Shown piece after piece: positions 7,816 to 16,337 of a stretch of 56,229 nt of DNA. The translations under genes were made by a program, and so were the position numbers. The stretch is from Oscillospiraceae bacterium. Its GTDB lineage: Bacteria > Bacillota > Clostridia > Oscillospirales > Oscillospiraceae. Positions within the stretch are counted from its first letter, which is position 1, and each line of letters begins with the position of its first letter. The notes beneath the pieces are model-generated. The model did not search any database. It was not told the DNA's origin and worked only from the letters and a program-made list of their open reading frames with translations. The stretch lies in NCBI GenBank assembly GCA_015067605.1, contig SVME01000003.1, forward strand, positions 1-56,229, written 5' to 3'.

Positions 7816-9696
7816 CTAAAGAGCATTTGCCACCTCAGCGGGAGGAGCATAGGTAGGTACCAGCGTCCGGATTTGCCGTCGCAACTGCGCCTCCTGACCC
7901 TCCGTCAGGCTGCCCAACGCCTCCAGCTCGTCCAAGAACCTCTGGCTGTCAAAGTCAGTCTTATGCCCCACGTAAATCAGGTCATTGGCGGTCTTGGTCA
8001 GACCCTCCTCGCCCATGAGCAGCTCCTCATAAAGCTTCTCGCCGGGGCGCAGACCCGAATAAACGATGGGGATATCCACATCCGGCTGGAAGCCGGATAG
8101 GCGAATCATGTTTCTGGCCAAATCGTCGATTCTCACCGGCTCGCCCATGTCCAGCACGAAAATCTCGCCACCCTTGGCAAAGGCACCGGCCTGCAGCACC
8201 AGAGAAACCGCCTCAGGGATGGTCATGAAGAACCGGGTAATTTCCGGATGGGTAACAGTCACCGGGCCGCCCTTGCGGATCTGCTCACGGAACAGCGGAA
8301 TCACGCTGCCATTGCTGCCCAGCACATTGCCGAACCGCACTGCCGCAAAGCAGGTCTTGGAGGTTTCCGCAAACGACTGGATGATCATCTCACAGATTCG
8401 CTTGGAGGCACCCATCACATTGGTGGGGTTGACTGCCTTATCGGTGGAAATCAGAACGAAATGCTCAACACCGGCCAAATCCGCCGCACGGGCAGTATTG
8501 TAGGTGCCGAACACATTGTTCTTCACGGCCTCCAAGGGGGAACGCTCCATCAAAGGAACATGCTTATGGGCGGCGGCGTGGTAGACCACCGTGGGCCGGT
8601 AGGTCTGCATCACCGATTCGATACGCTCCCGATCCCGCACGGAACCAATCAGCACATGAATGGTCAACTCCGGATAATTTGCCTTCAGCTCCAGCTCGAT
8701 GGCATAGGCGTTGTTTTCGTAGATATCAAAAATCACCAGCTCTTTGGGCTGATAAGAGGCCAACTGGCGGCAAAGCTCGCTGCCGATGCTGCCGCCACCG
8801 CCGGTGACCATAACGGTGTTATCCCGAATCAAATCCGCCAGGCCGCCCATGTCCACCTTCACAACGTCCCGCTCCAGCAGATCCTCGATGTCGATGTCCC
8901 GAATGGCCTGAATGCTGACCTCGCCGTTGGCCAGCTGGTAGATACCGGGCATTTGCTTAAATTTGCAACCGGTGCGGCTGCAAATATCCCAAACTTCTTT
9001 CTTAATCTGCGCAGGCAGGGTAGGAATGGCCAGAATGATTTCCGTCACTCCATAGCGCTCCACCGCCTCCTCGATGTACTCACGGCCACCCACCACACGG
9101 ACACCCATTAGCTGACGTCCCAGCTTCATGGGGTCATCGTCGATGATGCAGACCACCTTATTCTTGGAAAAGCTGCTGTTACGGAATTCTCGCAGCACCA
9201 GCGCACCGGCCTGTCCGGCACCAATCAGCATCGTCCGCTGACGGCCCTCTTTGGCAAACCACAGCCGAGCCCGCCGGATGAACCGGTAAGAAAAGCGGGT
9301 ACAAATCATGCAGATGAACAGCAGCATACCAAACAGCACCGGCAGCAACCGGGGCAGACGGATACCGGCGATTTGAAGCACCACCAACTGAATAGCCATA
9401 ACGATACAGGAGGCCACCGCAATGCGCAATAGCTCATCGCCGCCAGCAAAGCCCCAAAGGCTACTGTACAGCCGCATGATTGCAAATACACCCACACACA
9501 GCAGGGTATTGGGCACCGTCAATTGGAACAGCGTATCGGCAAAGCCCTCCGCAAACATATCCGTGTCAGCCAGTTCACAGCGCAGATACAGCGCTGCCAC
9601 GGCCACCACGTTGACCATCAGCATATCCCATATCACCAGCAGTATAACCCGCAGAAGCACACTTCCATTGATACTCTTTTTATTGAGCTTAGACAT
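7816..9696 (-). CDS. Membrane nucleotide-sugar 4,6-dehydratase (FlaA1/CapD/PglF type)
   Basis: A 626-residue protein with four N-terminal transmembrane helices (about 12-135), a first Rossmann-like domain with LIGAGQAGA (158-165) and a C-terminal short-chain dehydrogenase domain with MVTGGGGSIGSE (296-307). The active-site region STDKAVNPTNVMGASK (about 417-432) has Met in place of the usual Tyr, as in WbpM/PglF enzymes. These enzymes convert UDP-GlcNAc to the 4-keto-6-deoxy sugar, the first step to bacillosamine, FucNAc or QuiNAc. Its location suggests it supplies a modified amino sugar for the surface polymer. It has its own promoter upstream. Confidence 0.9.
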   Translation of the reverse strand: MSKLNKKSINGSVLLRVILLVIWDMLMVNVVAVAALYLRCELADTDMFAEGFADTLFQLTVPNTLLCVGVFAIMRLYSSLWGFAGGDELLRIAVASCIVMAIQLVVLQIAGIRLPRLLPVLFGMLLFICMICTRFSYRFIRRARLWFAKEGRQRTMLIGAGQAGALVLREFRNSSFSKNKVVCIIDDDPMKLGRQLMGVRVVGGREYIEEAVERYGVTEIILAIPTLPAQIKKEVWDICSRTGCKFKQMPGIYQLANGEVSIQAIRDIDIEDLLERDVVKVDMGGLADLIRDNTVMVTGGGGSIGSELCRQLASYQPKELVIFDIYENNAYAIELELKANYPELTIHVLIGSVRDRERIESVMQTYRPTVVYHAAAHKHVPLMERSPLEAVKNNVFGTYNTARAADLAGVEHFVLISTDKAVNPTNVMGASKRICEMIIQSFAETSKTCFAAVRFGNVLGSNGSVIPLFREQIRKGGPVTVTHPEITRFFMTIPEAVSLVLQAGAFAKGGEIFVLDMGEPVRIDDLARNMIRLSGFQPDVDIPIVYSGLRPGEKLYEELLMGEEGLTKTANDLIYVGHKTDFDSQRFLDELEALGSLTEGQEAQLRRQIRTLVPTYAPPAEVANAL

Positions 9697-9742
9697 AATG
9701 TCAGGTGTTCCTTTCCTTTTCTTTTCTTTTGCACCAAATACC

Positions 9743-9770
9743 AGTATATCATATTTTTATCGGATGTAAA
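9743..9770 (-). promoter_or_regulatory. Sigma-A-type promoter for the dehydratase/kinase operon
   Basis: On the minus strand, TTTACA and TATACT are separated by 16 bases. The predicted transcript starts about 40 bases before the dehydratase ATG. It allows transcription separate from the phosphatase gene upstream. Confidence 0.55.
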
Positions 9771-9841
9771 TGGTAAATAGGGGTAATTTCGGCGCACAGG
9801 GTAGAAATCTCCAAAATTTTGTGATATACTGGAGAACAAAA

Positions 9842-10573
9842 TCAGTCCATGCCCACCATAGGCCGTCCCTGAAGCACCCGACGGGGATTCCGCTCCAGCA
9901 GAATCTGGGCGTAGCGCTGGTCGCAGTGCTCCTCGACCCAGTGGCGCAACTGGCTCATATGGGGCGTGCGCTGGTGATAGCTGTGGGCATCGCTGGCAAA
10001 CAGATGGGCCAGCCCCAGCTCCAAAATATCATAAGCCGCATTCTCTGCTCTGCTGCCGAAAGAACCAAGGACGCTGCCCTTATTGATCTGCAGCACATAG
10101 CCCAGCCGCCCCCACCGCTGCAGCAGCCGAGGATCGCGCTGAATTGCGCCATAGCGCTCCGGATGGGCTACCACCACTCGATACCCCTGCTGCGCAATAT
10201 CCGACAACATGGTATCCATAAAATCAAAGCTCTCGTCAAAATAAAACTCCGCCAGCACATAATTGCCGTTGCCCAGCGTAGGTAGCTTATGAAGCTGCGC
10301 CAGCTCCGGAGTCTGGGGCGTGCAAAGAATCTCCGCACCGGGATGAAGCCGCACAGGAATATCCTCCCGCTTCAGCGCCATGGTCAGCTCCGTGAACCGC
10401 TGACGAAGCTGGGGCAACCGGTTCAGCTCCTCCATAGTGCCCACAAAATGCGACGTTGCCGCAACATCAGTCACGCCGGAACGGTAGGCCATCCGAGCCA
10501 TTTCCAGAGATTCCTCCATGTTGGAGGCACCGTCGTCAAAGTCCGGCAATATGTGGCAATGAATATCAACCAT
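9842..10573 (-). CDS. CpsB/YwqE-type PHP protein-tyrosine phosphatase
   Basis: A 243-residue PHP-fold phosphatase. The N-terminal metal-binding motif is DIHCHILPDFDDG, followed later by VAHPERY and ASDAHSY, which complete the metal site. In capsule loci this enzyme dephosphorylates the tyrosine tail of the BY-kinase and so controls polymer export; two such kinases are encoded downstream. The start is placed at 10573 because GAGAGGAAACAAG directly precedes this ATG, while an in-frame ATG 8 codons upstream lacks a good site and would sit near the promoter. It is divergent from the ABC exporter gene. Confidence 0.88.
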   Translation of the reverse strand: MVDIHCHILPDFDDGASNMEESLEMARMAYRSGVTDVAATSHFVGTMEELNRLPQLRQRFTELTMALKREDIPVRLHPGAEILCTPQTPELAQLHKLPTLGNGNYVLAEFYFDESFDFMDTMLSDIAQQGYRVVVAHPERYGAIQRDPRLLQRWGRLGYVLQINKGSVLGSFGSRAENAAYDILELGLAHLFASDAHSYHQRTPHMSQLRHWVEEHCDQRYAQILLERNPRRVLQGRPMVGMD

Positions 10574-10605
10574 CTTGTTTCCTCTCTCTCCAAACATTCC
10601 ATTAA

Positions 10606-10635
10606 ATTATACCACAAACTCCCCCCTAGATGCAA
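10606..10635 (-). promoter_or_regulatory. Promoter for the CpsB-type phosphatase gene
   Basis: On the minus strand, TTGCAT and TATAAT are separated by 18 bases, and the -10 box ends about 32 bases before the chosen ATG. It lies in the short divergent region shared with the ABC exporter. Confidence 0.6.
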
Positions 10636-10662
10636 CACTGTTTTTCAGAAAGGAGCCGAAAA

Positions 10663-12399
10663 ATGGCAAAAAGTGGTTCCGAATTTGTTCGTACATTGCG
10701 AAACAAGGCCAAGGATGGCACTCTAAAAAACCTTTGGGCCGATTGGAAATGGATATGGGGCTTCAGCCGCCGACGCTGGGGTTCCGTGGTGCTGTACACC
10801 CTGTTCGGCATTTTGTCCAGCACGCTGGGTCTTGTGGCCGGTGTCGTGGGCAAGTATATGATCGATGCCATCATCGCTATGGATTTGAGCCGGCTGGGGA
10901 TGTATTGCGTTTTGACCATTATTAGCGCCGTGCTGGGGGTGGCGTTCCAGAGTCTGACCTCCCGCTTCTCCGCCAAACTCAGCATCGATATGCTGGGGGA
11001 TGTGCAGGGGAAAGTCTTTTCCGAGGTGATACACTCCGACTGGTCCGCCCTGAGCAAATACCCCACCGGCGAGCTGCTGAACCGGTTCTCCGGCGATATT
11101 GGCACCGTGGCAAGCTGCGCCGTCAGCTGGCTACCGGGAGTGATTATTCAGAGCTTCACCGTACTGGCCACGCTGGGCGTGATTTTATACTATGACCCAG
11201 TGATGGCGCTGATTGGCTGCGCCAGCACGCCCCTGATGTTCCTTGCCTCCCGCAGCCTACTGCGGAAGCAGCGCCACCATAATCAACGAATGCGGCAGGT
11301 CAGCGGCGATATGTCCGCCTTTCAGTCGGAAACCTTCCGGAATATGGATACCCTGAAAAGCTTTGGCGTGGAGGAGCAGATGGAGCGCAAGCTCCAGCAG
11401 CGGCAGGACGACTATCGAGACACGGTCCTGCGCTACAATCGGTTCACCATCCGCACCAACATTTGGCTCACTGCCATGGGCACCGCCGTTCAGTATGGCG
11501 CCATGGCCTACTGCCTGTGGCGGCTGTGGCGGGGGGATATCCTGTTTGGCACCATGACCCTGTTTTTGCAGCAACGAGCCAGCCTGTCCAGTGCTTTTTC
11601 ATCGCTGGTGTCGCTGGTGCCCACGGCCCTGTCCGGCTCCGTGGCAGCGGAGCGGATTCGGGAGCTGACGGAGCTACCCAAGGAGCCCCACTATGAAACC
11701 CCCACCGTTCAAGGCAGCTGCACACTGGAGGCGAAGCAGATTCGGGTGGGCTACAACACCCAGCGGACGGTACTGGAGGATGTGGACATTACCGCCCCCG
11801 CAGGACAGATTATTGCGCTGGTAGGCCCCTCCGGCGAGGGTAAGACCACCCTGCTTCGAATGCTGCTGGGTCTGATTCGACCGGATCAGGGCAGCATCCA
11901 GCTGATAGACGAAACCGGCAGCCGCTATCCGGTGGGTGCCGATACCCGCAACTGCTTTACTTATGTGCCCCAAGGCAATACCATGATTGCCGGAACGGTG
12001 GCGGAAAACCTGCTGCTGGCACGGGAAAATGCCACGGAACAGGAGCTGATTGAAGCGCTGAACGATGCCTGCGCTTGGGAATTTGTAAAGGAACTACCGC
12101 TGGGCATCCATACACCCATCGGAGAAAACGGCAAGGGACTTTCGGAAGGACAGGCACAGCGTCTGGCCATCGCCAGAGCCTTGACCCGCCGTGCGCCGGT
12201 GATGCTGCTGGACGAAGTGACCAGCGCATTGGATCGGGATACGGAGCAGCGGGTGTTGGAAAATCTGTGCCGTCGAGGCGTGACCACCATCGTCACCACC
12301 CATCGACCCTCGGTGCTGCGAATGTGCAGCCAAATCTATCAGGTCCATAACGGTCAAGTCCACCCCATCACCCACGAGCAGTGCGACCAACAGCTATAA
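10663..12399 (+). CDS. ABC exporter, fused permease and ATPase
   Basis: A 578-residue half-transporter with an N-terminal six-helix membrane domain (about 30-310) and a C-terminal nucleotide-binding domain. The NBD has Walker A GPSGEGKTT, signature LSEGQAQRLAIARAL (Gln and Ala variants of LSGGQ), Walker B VMLLDEVTSALD and a switch His in TTHRPS. It probably works as a homodimer. The substrate is unknown: the location next to the exopolysaccharide genes suggests lipid or glycolipid export, but fused exporters of this type also move peptides and drugs. The start at 10663 is preferred over an upstream in-frame ATG because AGGAG sits eight bases before it. Confidence 0.9.
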   Translation: MAKSGSEFVRTLRNKAKDGTLKNLWADWKWIWGFSRRRWGSVVLYTLFGILSSTLGLVAGVVGKYMIDAIIAMDLSRLGMYCVLTIISAVLGVAFQSLTSRFSAKLSIDMLGDVQGKVFSEVIHSDWSALSKYPTGELLNRFSGDIGTVASCAVSWLPGVIIQSFTVLATLGVILYYDPVMALIGCASTPLMFLASRSLLRKQRHHNQRMRQVSGDMSAFQSETFRNMDTLKSFGVEEQMERKLQQRQDDYRDTVLRYNRFTIRTNIWLTAMGTAVQYGAMAYCLWRLWRGDILFGTMTLFLQQRASLSSAFSSLVSLVPTALSGSVAAERIRELTELPKEPHYETPTVQGSCTLEAKQIRVGYNTQRTVLEDVDITAPAGQIIALVGPSGEGKTTLLRMLLGLIRPDQGSIQLIDETGSRYPVGADTRNCFTYVPQGNTMIAGTVAENLLLARENATEQELIEALNDACAWEFVKELPLGIHTPIGENGKGLSEGQAQRLAIARALTRRAPVMLLDEVTSALDRDTEQRVLENLCRRGVTTIVTTHRPSVLRMCSQIYQVHNGQVHPITHEQCDQQL

Positions 12400-12407
12400 T
12401 AATTATC

Positions 12408-12660
12408 CAACGCACGTCATTGCGAGCCCCGTAGGGGCGTGGCAATCCCCGAAAGTTTCGGCACTTATCGTACAACCATGCCATTGCGAGGCTGTAAGGC
12501 CGTGGCAATCTCCTGCTGAAACCTTTAGCAATATTGAGCGTTTAGGAATGATAGCTACGATTTGGCGCTTTTTTCTTTCCTAAATATTGGCGAATATTCA
12601 GCGTTGTACCGGGAGATTGCCACGTCGCCCCTTTAGGGCTCCTCGCAATGATGTGCGTTG
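12408..12660. repeat. Family B repeat, long copy with 19-base terminal inverted repeats
   Basis: The left end CAACGCACGTCATTGCGAG and the right end, its inverse with one mismatch, bracket two GTGGCAATC blocks and a second internal CATTGCGAG start near 12482, so it may be two elements nested. It occupies nearly the whole gap between the ABC exporter and the lipoprotein gene. Confidence 0.78.
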
Positions 12661-12704
12661 TTTGATACGCCGCTAAACGGTAGAAGGTTCTTTTTGACAC
12701 GCAA

Positions 12705-12735
12705 AAACCGCAAGGATGAAACATCCTTGCGGTTT
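12705..12735 (-). terminator. Terminator of the lipoprotein gene
   Basis: A perfect stem AAACCGCAAGGATG / CATCCTTGCGGTTT with a 3-base loop lies 16 bases beyond the stop codon. On the minus strand it is followed by TTGCGTGTC rather than a long T tract, so its efficiency is uncertain. Confidence 0.75.
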
Positions 12736-12751
12736 ATTTTATGGGGTCACA

Positions 12752-13153
12752 TTACTCCTGAATCATGTCCAGAGTTTCCTGAGTGCCGGCAAAAATGGTG
12801 AAACCGCACTTCTGAACGATAATCTCGGAATCTTCGCCGTGAACAGCCTCCACAGCCTTCATCAGGGAATCCTCAACCTTGTTGGGGTGAGAATACTCAT
12901 CGCAGTAGGCAACAGCACAGAGCTCGCCGGATTCCTTCTCGCCAATGATAAAGGTGGTCACGCCATCGAGCAGCAGGAAGTTCTCAGTGGCCAGCTTGTT
13001 GAGCTCTTCGCCCTTTTCGATGACCTTCACTTCGAAGCCAGCTTCCTTCAGCTTGGTGGTGGTGTACTCAGCGTCCTCAATCTTTGTCGCACAGCCGGTC
13101 AGCAGGCAGCATACCATCACAACTGCCAAAATCAACAATATCGCCTTTTTCAT
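12752..13153 (-). CDS. Small lipoprotein of unknown function
   Basis: A 133-residue protein with a lipoprotein signal peptide: a basic start MKK, a hydrophobic core, and lipobox LLTGC with Cys21 as the lipidation site. The mature part is acidic, with a predicted alpha/beta pattern and the segment TTKLKEAGFEVKVIEKGEEL, but I recognise no family. It is expected on the outer face of the membrane. The start at 13153 follows GGAGGG at good spacing; a longer reading frame of nine more codons overlaps this site and is rejected. It is monocistronic with its own promoter and terminator. Confidence 0.8.
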   Translation of the reverse strand: MKKAILLILAVVMVCCLLTGCATKIEDAEYTTTKLKEAGFEVKVIEKGEELNKLATENFLLLDGVTTFIIGEKESGELCAVAYCDEYSHPNKVEDSLMKAVEAVHGEDSEIIVQKCGFTIFAGTQETLDMIQE

Positions 13154-13194
13154 ATGTTTCCCTCCAGTATTTCTTGGCAAATCTGCCTAAACAT

Positions 13195-13223
13195 ATAATA
13201 CTCAACTTTTCATCATTTGTCAA
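13195..13223 (-). promoter_or_regulatory. Sigma-A promoter for the lipoprotein gene
   Basis: On the minus strand, TTGACA and TATTAT are separated by 17 bases. The transcript would start about 35 bases before the ATG. Confidence 0.72.
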
Positions 13224-13311
13224 CAGCCAAACCGCCTCCGAAAACGCAAAAAGAGTTTCCCACCCCCGCAGATTCAGCAGATAGAACACTTTAGAAGCAA
13301 CCTCCTGCAGC

Positions 13312-13556
13312 AAATTATCGTTTAGCACACTAGCGGCGTAGCCGCATCGCTTCCCCCGAGGGGAAGCTGGCACCGCCGAAGGCGGTGTCTGAAGGGGAAT
13401 ACGGGCAGAAAGCTATTGGTTTTTTGCGTCTTTTTAGACTTGCTACCGCATTTCAGGTATCGCAATTCCCCTTCCGGTTCGGGCAAAGCCCGAACCACCT
13501 TCCCCCCGGGGGAAGGTATAGCGCCTGCGGCGCTTAGTAAGCTAAACGATAATTTA
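13312..13556. repeat. Family A MITE-like element (about 245 bp)
   Basis: It runs from AAATTATCGTTTAGCACACTAG to GTAAGCTAAACGATAATTTA, with the typical CTTCCCCCGAGGGGAAG, CACCGCCGAAGGCGGTG and CCTTCCCCCCGGGGGAAGG palindromes inside. It lies downstream of the ACT-domain gene and fills most of the gap before the lipoprotein promoter. Confidence 0.85.
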
Positions 13557-13581
13557 TCGCAGAAAGTACTTTTGACAGTCT

Positions 13582-13607
13582 AACCGGCTCCCAGATGGGA
13601 GCCGGTT
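13582..13607 (-). terminator. Candidate terminator of the T-box/ior operon
   Basis: A perfect 11-bp stem AACCGGCTCCC / GGGAGCCGGTT with a 4-base loop lies 5 bases beyond the ACT gene stop. No strong T tract follows on the minus strand, which lowers certainty. Confidence 0.55.
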
Positions 13608-13612
13608 CAAAT

Positions 13613-14044
13613 TCACTTCAGACCCAGTTCGTCGTTGCCAACCAGTTTGATATCGGTAGATTCCAGCGCCTTGGTGAAGGCCACCTCGTCGGAAATCCGC
13701 AGCACCATATAGGCATGATTCTCCTTATTGGCAAACAGAGAGTACATATACTCCACATCCACATGGTTCTCCGCCAGCACTGCCAGCAGATCCGCCAGAC
13801 CAGAGGGCCGATCCGGCACCTCCACTGCCCACACAGGAGTCATAGACAGGATATCTCCATGCTCCAGCAGGATGGCGCTTGCTTTATGGGCATCGTCCAC
13901 GATCATCCGGGCCAGACCGTAGTCAGAGGTTTCCGCAATGGAAATCGCACGGATGTCCACATGCTCCTTCGCCAGAAGCCGGGTGATTTCCGCCAGCTGA
14001 CCGGCACGATTCTCTAAGAACACAGAAATTTGATGAATACTCAT
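13613..14044 (-). CDS. Tandem ACT domain protein, linked to aryl-CoA ligase
   Basis: A 143-residue protein made of two ACT domains (about 1-70 and 71-140). The first opens with IHQISVFLENRAGQLAEI, a typical ligand-binding Gly/Asn turn. ACT domains bind amino acids, so this may be a small sensor or allosteric partner for the operon. AGGAGG sits seven bases before the ATG, and the gene starts 13 bases after the phenylacetate-CoA ligase stop. The pairing of a two-ACT protein with paaK and ior genes is, from general knowledge, recurrent in anaerobes. The ligand is unknown; an aromatic amino acid would fit the T-box control. Confidence 0.85.
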   Translation of the reverse strand: MSIHQISVFLENRAGQLAEITRLLAKEHVDIRAISIAETSDYGLARMIVDDAHKASAILLEHGDILSMTPVWAVEVPDRPSGLADLLAVLAENHVDVEYMYSLFANKENHAYMVLRISDEVAFTKALESTDIKLVGNDELGLK

Positions 14045-14056
14045 TTCGTTACCTCC

Positions 14057-15355
14057 TTAGATTTTACGCTTGTCGATGACACGGACGGCCTTACCTTCGG
14101 ATCTTGTGATGGTCTTGGGGGCCACCAGCTTCACCTTCGCCGCAATGCCCAGCATCGCCTTCAGTGCGCCCACCAGCTCCTTCTCCATCTGGGCAATCTT
14201 ACCCAGAGAGTCGGAGAAACGGGCAGAGGTCATTTCAACCATCACCTCGAAGGTATCGGAGTTGTTCACCCGATCCACTACAATCTGGTAGTTAGCCGGG
14301 TAGCCCTGTTGAAGCAGGACGGTTTCAATCTGGGAGGGGAACACATTCACGCCACGGATAATCAGCATATCGTCGCTGCGGCCCATGGGCTTGGACATCT
14401 TCACATGGGTGCGGCCGCAGGGGCATTTCTCACGGGTCAGCACACAGATGTCACGGGTGCGGTAACGCAGCAGCGGGAATGCCTCCTTGGTGATGGCGGT
14501 GAACACCAGCTCACCCTTGCTGCCCTCGGGCAGCACCTCGCCGGTATCGGGGTCGATAATCTCGGCGATGAAGTGATCCTCGTTGATGTGCATACCGGTC
14601 TGGGCAGAACATTCATAGGCCACGCCCGGGCCAGAGGTTTCCGTCAGGCCGTAGATGTCGTAAGCCTTGATGCCCAGCTTGTCCTCGATGTCGTGGCGCA
14701 TATCCTCGGACCACGCCTCAGCGCCGAAGATGCCGGCTTTCAGCTTGATTTGATCCCGAATCCCCCGCTCGTGGATGGATTCCGCCAGATAGGCCGCGTA
14801 GGAAGGAGTGCAGCACAGGATGGTGGAACCCAGATCCGTCATGAACTGGAGCTGCCGGTCGGTGTTGCCGGAGGACATGGGCAGGGTCAGACAGCCCACC
14901 TTGTGGGAGCCGCCGTGCAGACCGGCGCCGCCGGTGAACAGGCCGTAGCCGTAGGCAACGTGGACAACATCCTCCTTGGAGCCGCCGGCTGCCACGATGG
15001 CACGGGCGCAGCAATCCTCCCACAGGTCAACGTCGTGCTGGGTGTAGAAGGCTACCACACGCTTGCCGGTGGTACCGGAGGTGGAATGGATTCGGACGCA
15101 CTCGCTCATGGGCTTGCCGGCAAGGCCGTAGGGATAGGCATCCCGCAGGTCGTCCTTTTTCAGGAAAGGTAGCTTGTGCAGGTCGTCGATGGACTGGATG
15201 TCATCAGGAGTCACGCCCTTTTCCTCCATCTTCTGACGGTAGTAGGGCACATTGTCCCAAACATGGCGCACCTGCTTCAGCAGGCGCTCATTCTGCAAAG
15301 CCCGAAGCTGCTCATAGGGCATGGTTTCAATTTCGGGCTGGTAATAATTCGGCAT
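14057..15355 (-). CDS. paaK: Phenylacetate-CoA ligase family enzyme
   Basis: A 432-residue adenylate-forming enzyme of the PaaK family. It has the short AMP-binding motif HSTSGTTGKRV near residue 93, the FGAEAWSED and YGLTETSGPG blocks in the middle, and the C-terminal domain start MGRSDDMLIIRGVNVFPSQIE. It makes aryl-CoA from phenylacetate (or indoleacetate/hydroxyphenylacetate), ATP and CoA. Next to iorAB the natural link is arylacetyl-CoA, the product or substrate of indolepyruvate oxidoreductase. It is separated from iorB by a family A element. The direction of the pathway (degradation or synthesis) is discussed in the findings. The exact aryl substrate cannot be read from sequence. Confidence 0.9.
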   Translation of the reverse strand: MPNYYQPEIETMPYEQLRALQNERLLKQVRHVWDNVPYYRQKMEEKGVTPDDIQSIDDLHKLPFLKKDDLRDAYPYGLAGKPMSECVRIHSTSGTTGKRVVAFYTQHDVDLWEDCCARAIVAAGGSKEDVVHVAYGYGLFTGGAGLHGGSHKVGCLTLPMSSGNTDRQLQFMTDLGSTILCCTPSYAAYLAESIHERGIRDQIKLKAGIFGAEAWSEDMRHDIEDKLGIKAYDIYGLTETSGPGVAYECSAQTGMHINEDHFIAEIIDPDTGEVLPEGSKGELVFTAITKEAFPLLRYRTRDICVLTREKCPCGRTHVKMSKPMGRSDDMLIIRGVNVFPSQIETVLLQQGYPANYQIVVDRVNNSDTFEVMVEMTSARFSDSLGKIAQMEKELVGALKAMLGIAAKVKLVAPKTITRSEGKAVRVIDKRKI

Positions 15356-15394
15356 GGTTTATCCTCTCCGTTTCTGTATCATTCGTAGGTAAGG

Positions 15395-15755
15395 TAATTA
15401 TTGTTTAGCAGCCTAGCGACGCAGGCGCTATACCTTCCCCCGAGGGTGGTGCTTCGCGCAGCGAATTAGAATTAAAATGATTGCCAGTGGCAATCATACC
15501 ACTACTATTAGGTGACCGAGCGCAAGCGAGGTCGGAAGGGGAATGGCGAAAGCTAAAAGTTTGGAATAAGTCTGATACAGAGATGAAAACATCACTTTTC
15601 CGCCCGCATTCCACTTCCGATTAGTCATGGTATAATCTCCACCGGAGATTATACACAATTCAAATCCGCTGCGCGGAGCACCACCCCCTTCGGGGGCACC
15701 TTCTCCCCGGGAGAAGGGATGGCGGCTTCGCCGCTAGTGCGCTAAACGATAATTC
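15395..15755. repeat. Family A element, long variant with inserted segment (361 bp)
   Basis: The termini are TAATTATTGTTTAGC and GCTAAACGATAATTCA. The core differs from the 243-bp type and contains a stretch (15601-15718) that is nearly identical, in opposite orientation, to 19659-19777. It fills the gap between iorB and paaK; no promoter or gene is evident. Confidence 0.8.
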
Positions 15756-15762
15756 ACCCCAA

Positions 15763-16335
15763 TCAAGCATTCGCACCCAGGGCGAATGCCTTCTTATTCA
15801 GTTCCAGGAATTTGGGGGGCACGCTGGCCTCGATGGCCGCCATCCACTCTTCCTCGGGAATGTCGAAATATTTGGAGAGTCTGCCCATCAGCACCAGATT
15901 CACCGCCTTGGACGAACCGGCCTGCTCTGCAAGACTCAAAGCGTCCATGGCATCCAAATCGATACCGGCCGCCTTCATCTTCTCCGCCAGCTCCGCCGGA
16001 TACTCCGCCGCACCGATGATGACGGGCATGGGGTTGATCTGCTGGGTATTGGCAATCAGCTTGCCGCCGGGCTTCAAAAACTCCGTCCAGCGGGCGGCCT
16101 CCAGCAGCTCGAAGGACACAATGAAATCCGCCTCGCCCTTGTCGATGACGGGAGAATAAACCTTATCGCCGAAGCGCACATAGGTGACCACGCTGCCGCC
16201 ACGCTGGCTCATACCGTGGACCTCGGAAACCTTGATATCATAGCCCTTGCTCAGCAGCAATCGGCCCAACAGCTTGGAGGCCAGCAAGCTTCCCTGTCCG
16301 CCGACACCAACGATCATTACATTTTTCGTTTCCAT
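15763..16335 (-). CDS. iorB: Indolepyruvate:ferredoxin oxidoreductase, beta subunit
   Basis: A 190-residue protein of the 2-oxoacid:ferredoxin oxidoreductase gamma-domain family. It opens with VMIVGVGGQGSLLASKLLG, the Gly-rich loop of this family, followed by VSEVHGMSQRGGSV, its second hallmark. With IorA it interconverts aryl pyruvates and arylacetyl-CoA plus CO2 and reduced ferredoxin. ATG at 16335 is chosen because AGGAGG precedes it by seven bases; the TTG two codons earlier is too close to that site. The start nearly abuts the iorA stop (16338), so the two subunits are made together. Confidence 0.93.
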   Translation of the reverse strand: METKNVMIVGVGGQGSLLASKLLGRLLLSKGYDIKVSEVHGMSQRGGSVVTYVRFGDKVYSPVIDKGEADFIVSFELLEAARWTEFLKPGGKLIANTQQINPMPVIIGAAEYPAELAEKMKAAGIDLDAMDALSLAEQAGSSKAVNLVLMGRLSKYFDIPEEEWMAAIEASVPPKFLELNKKAFALGANA

Positions 16336-16337
16336 GG

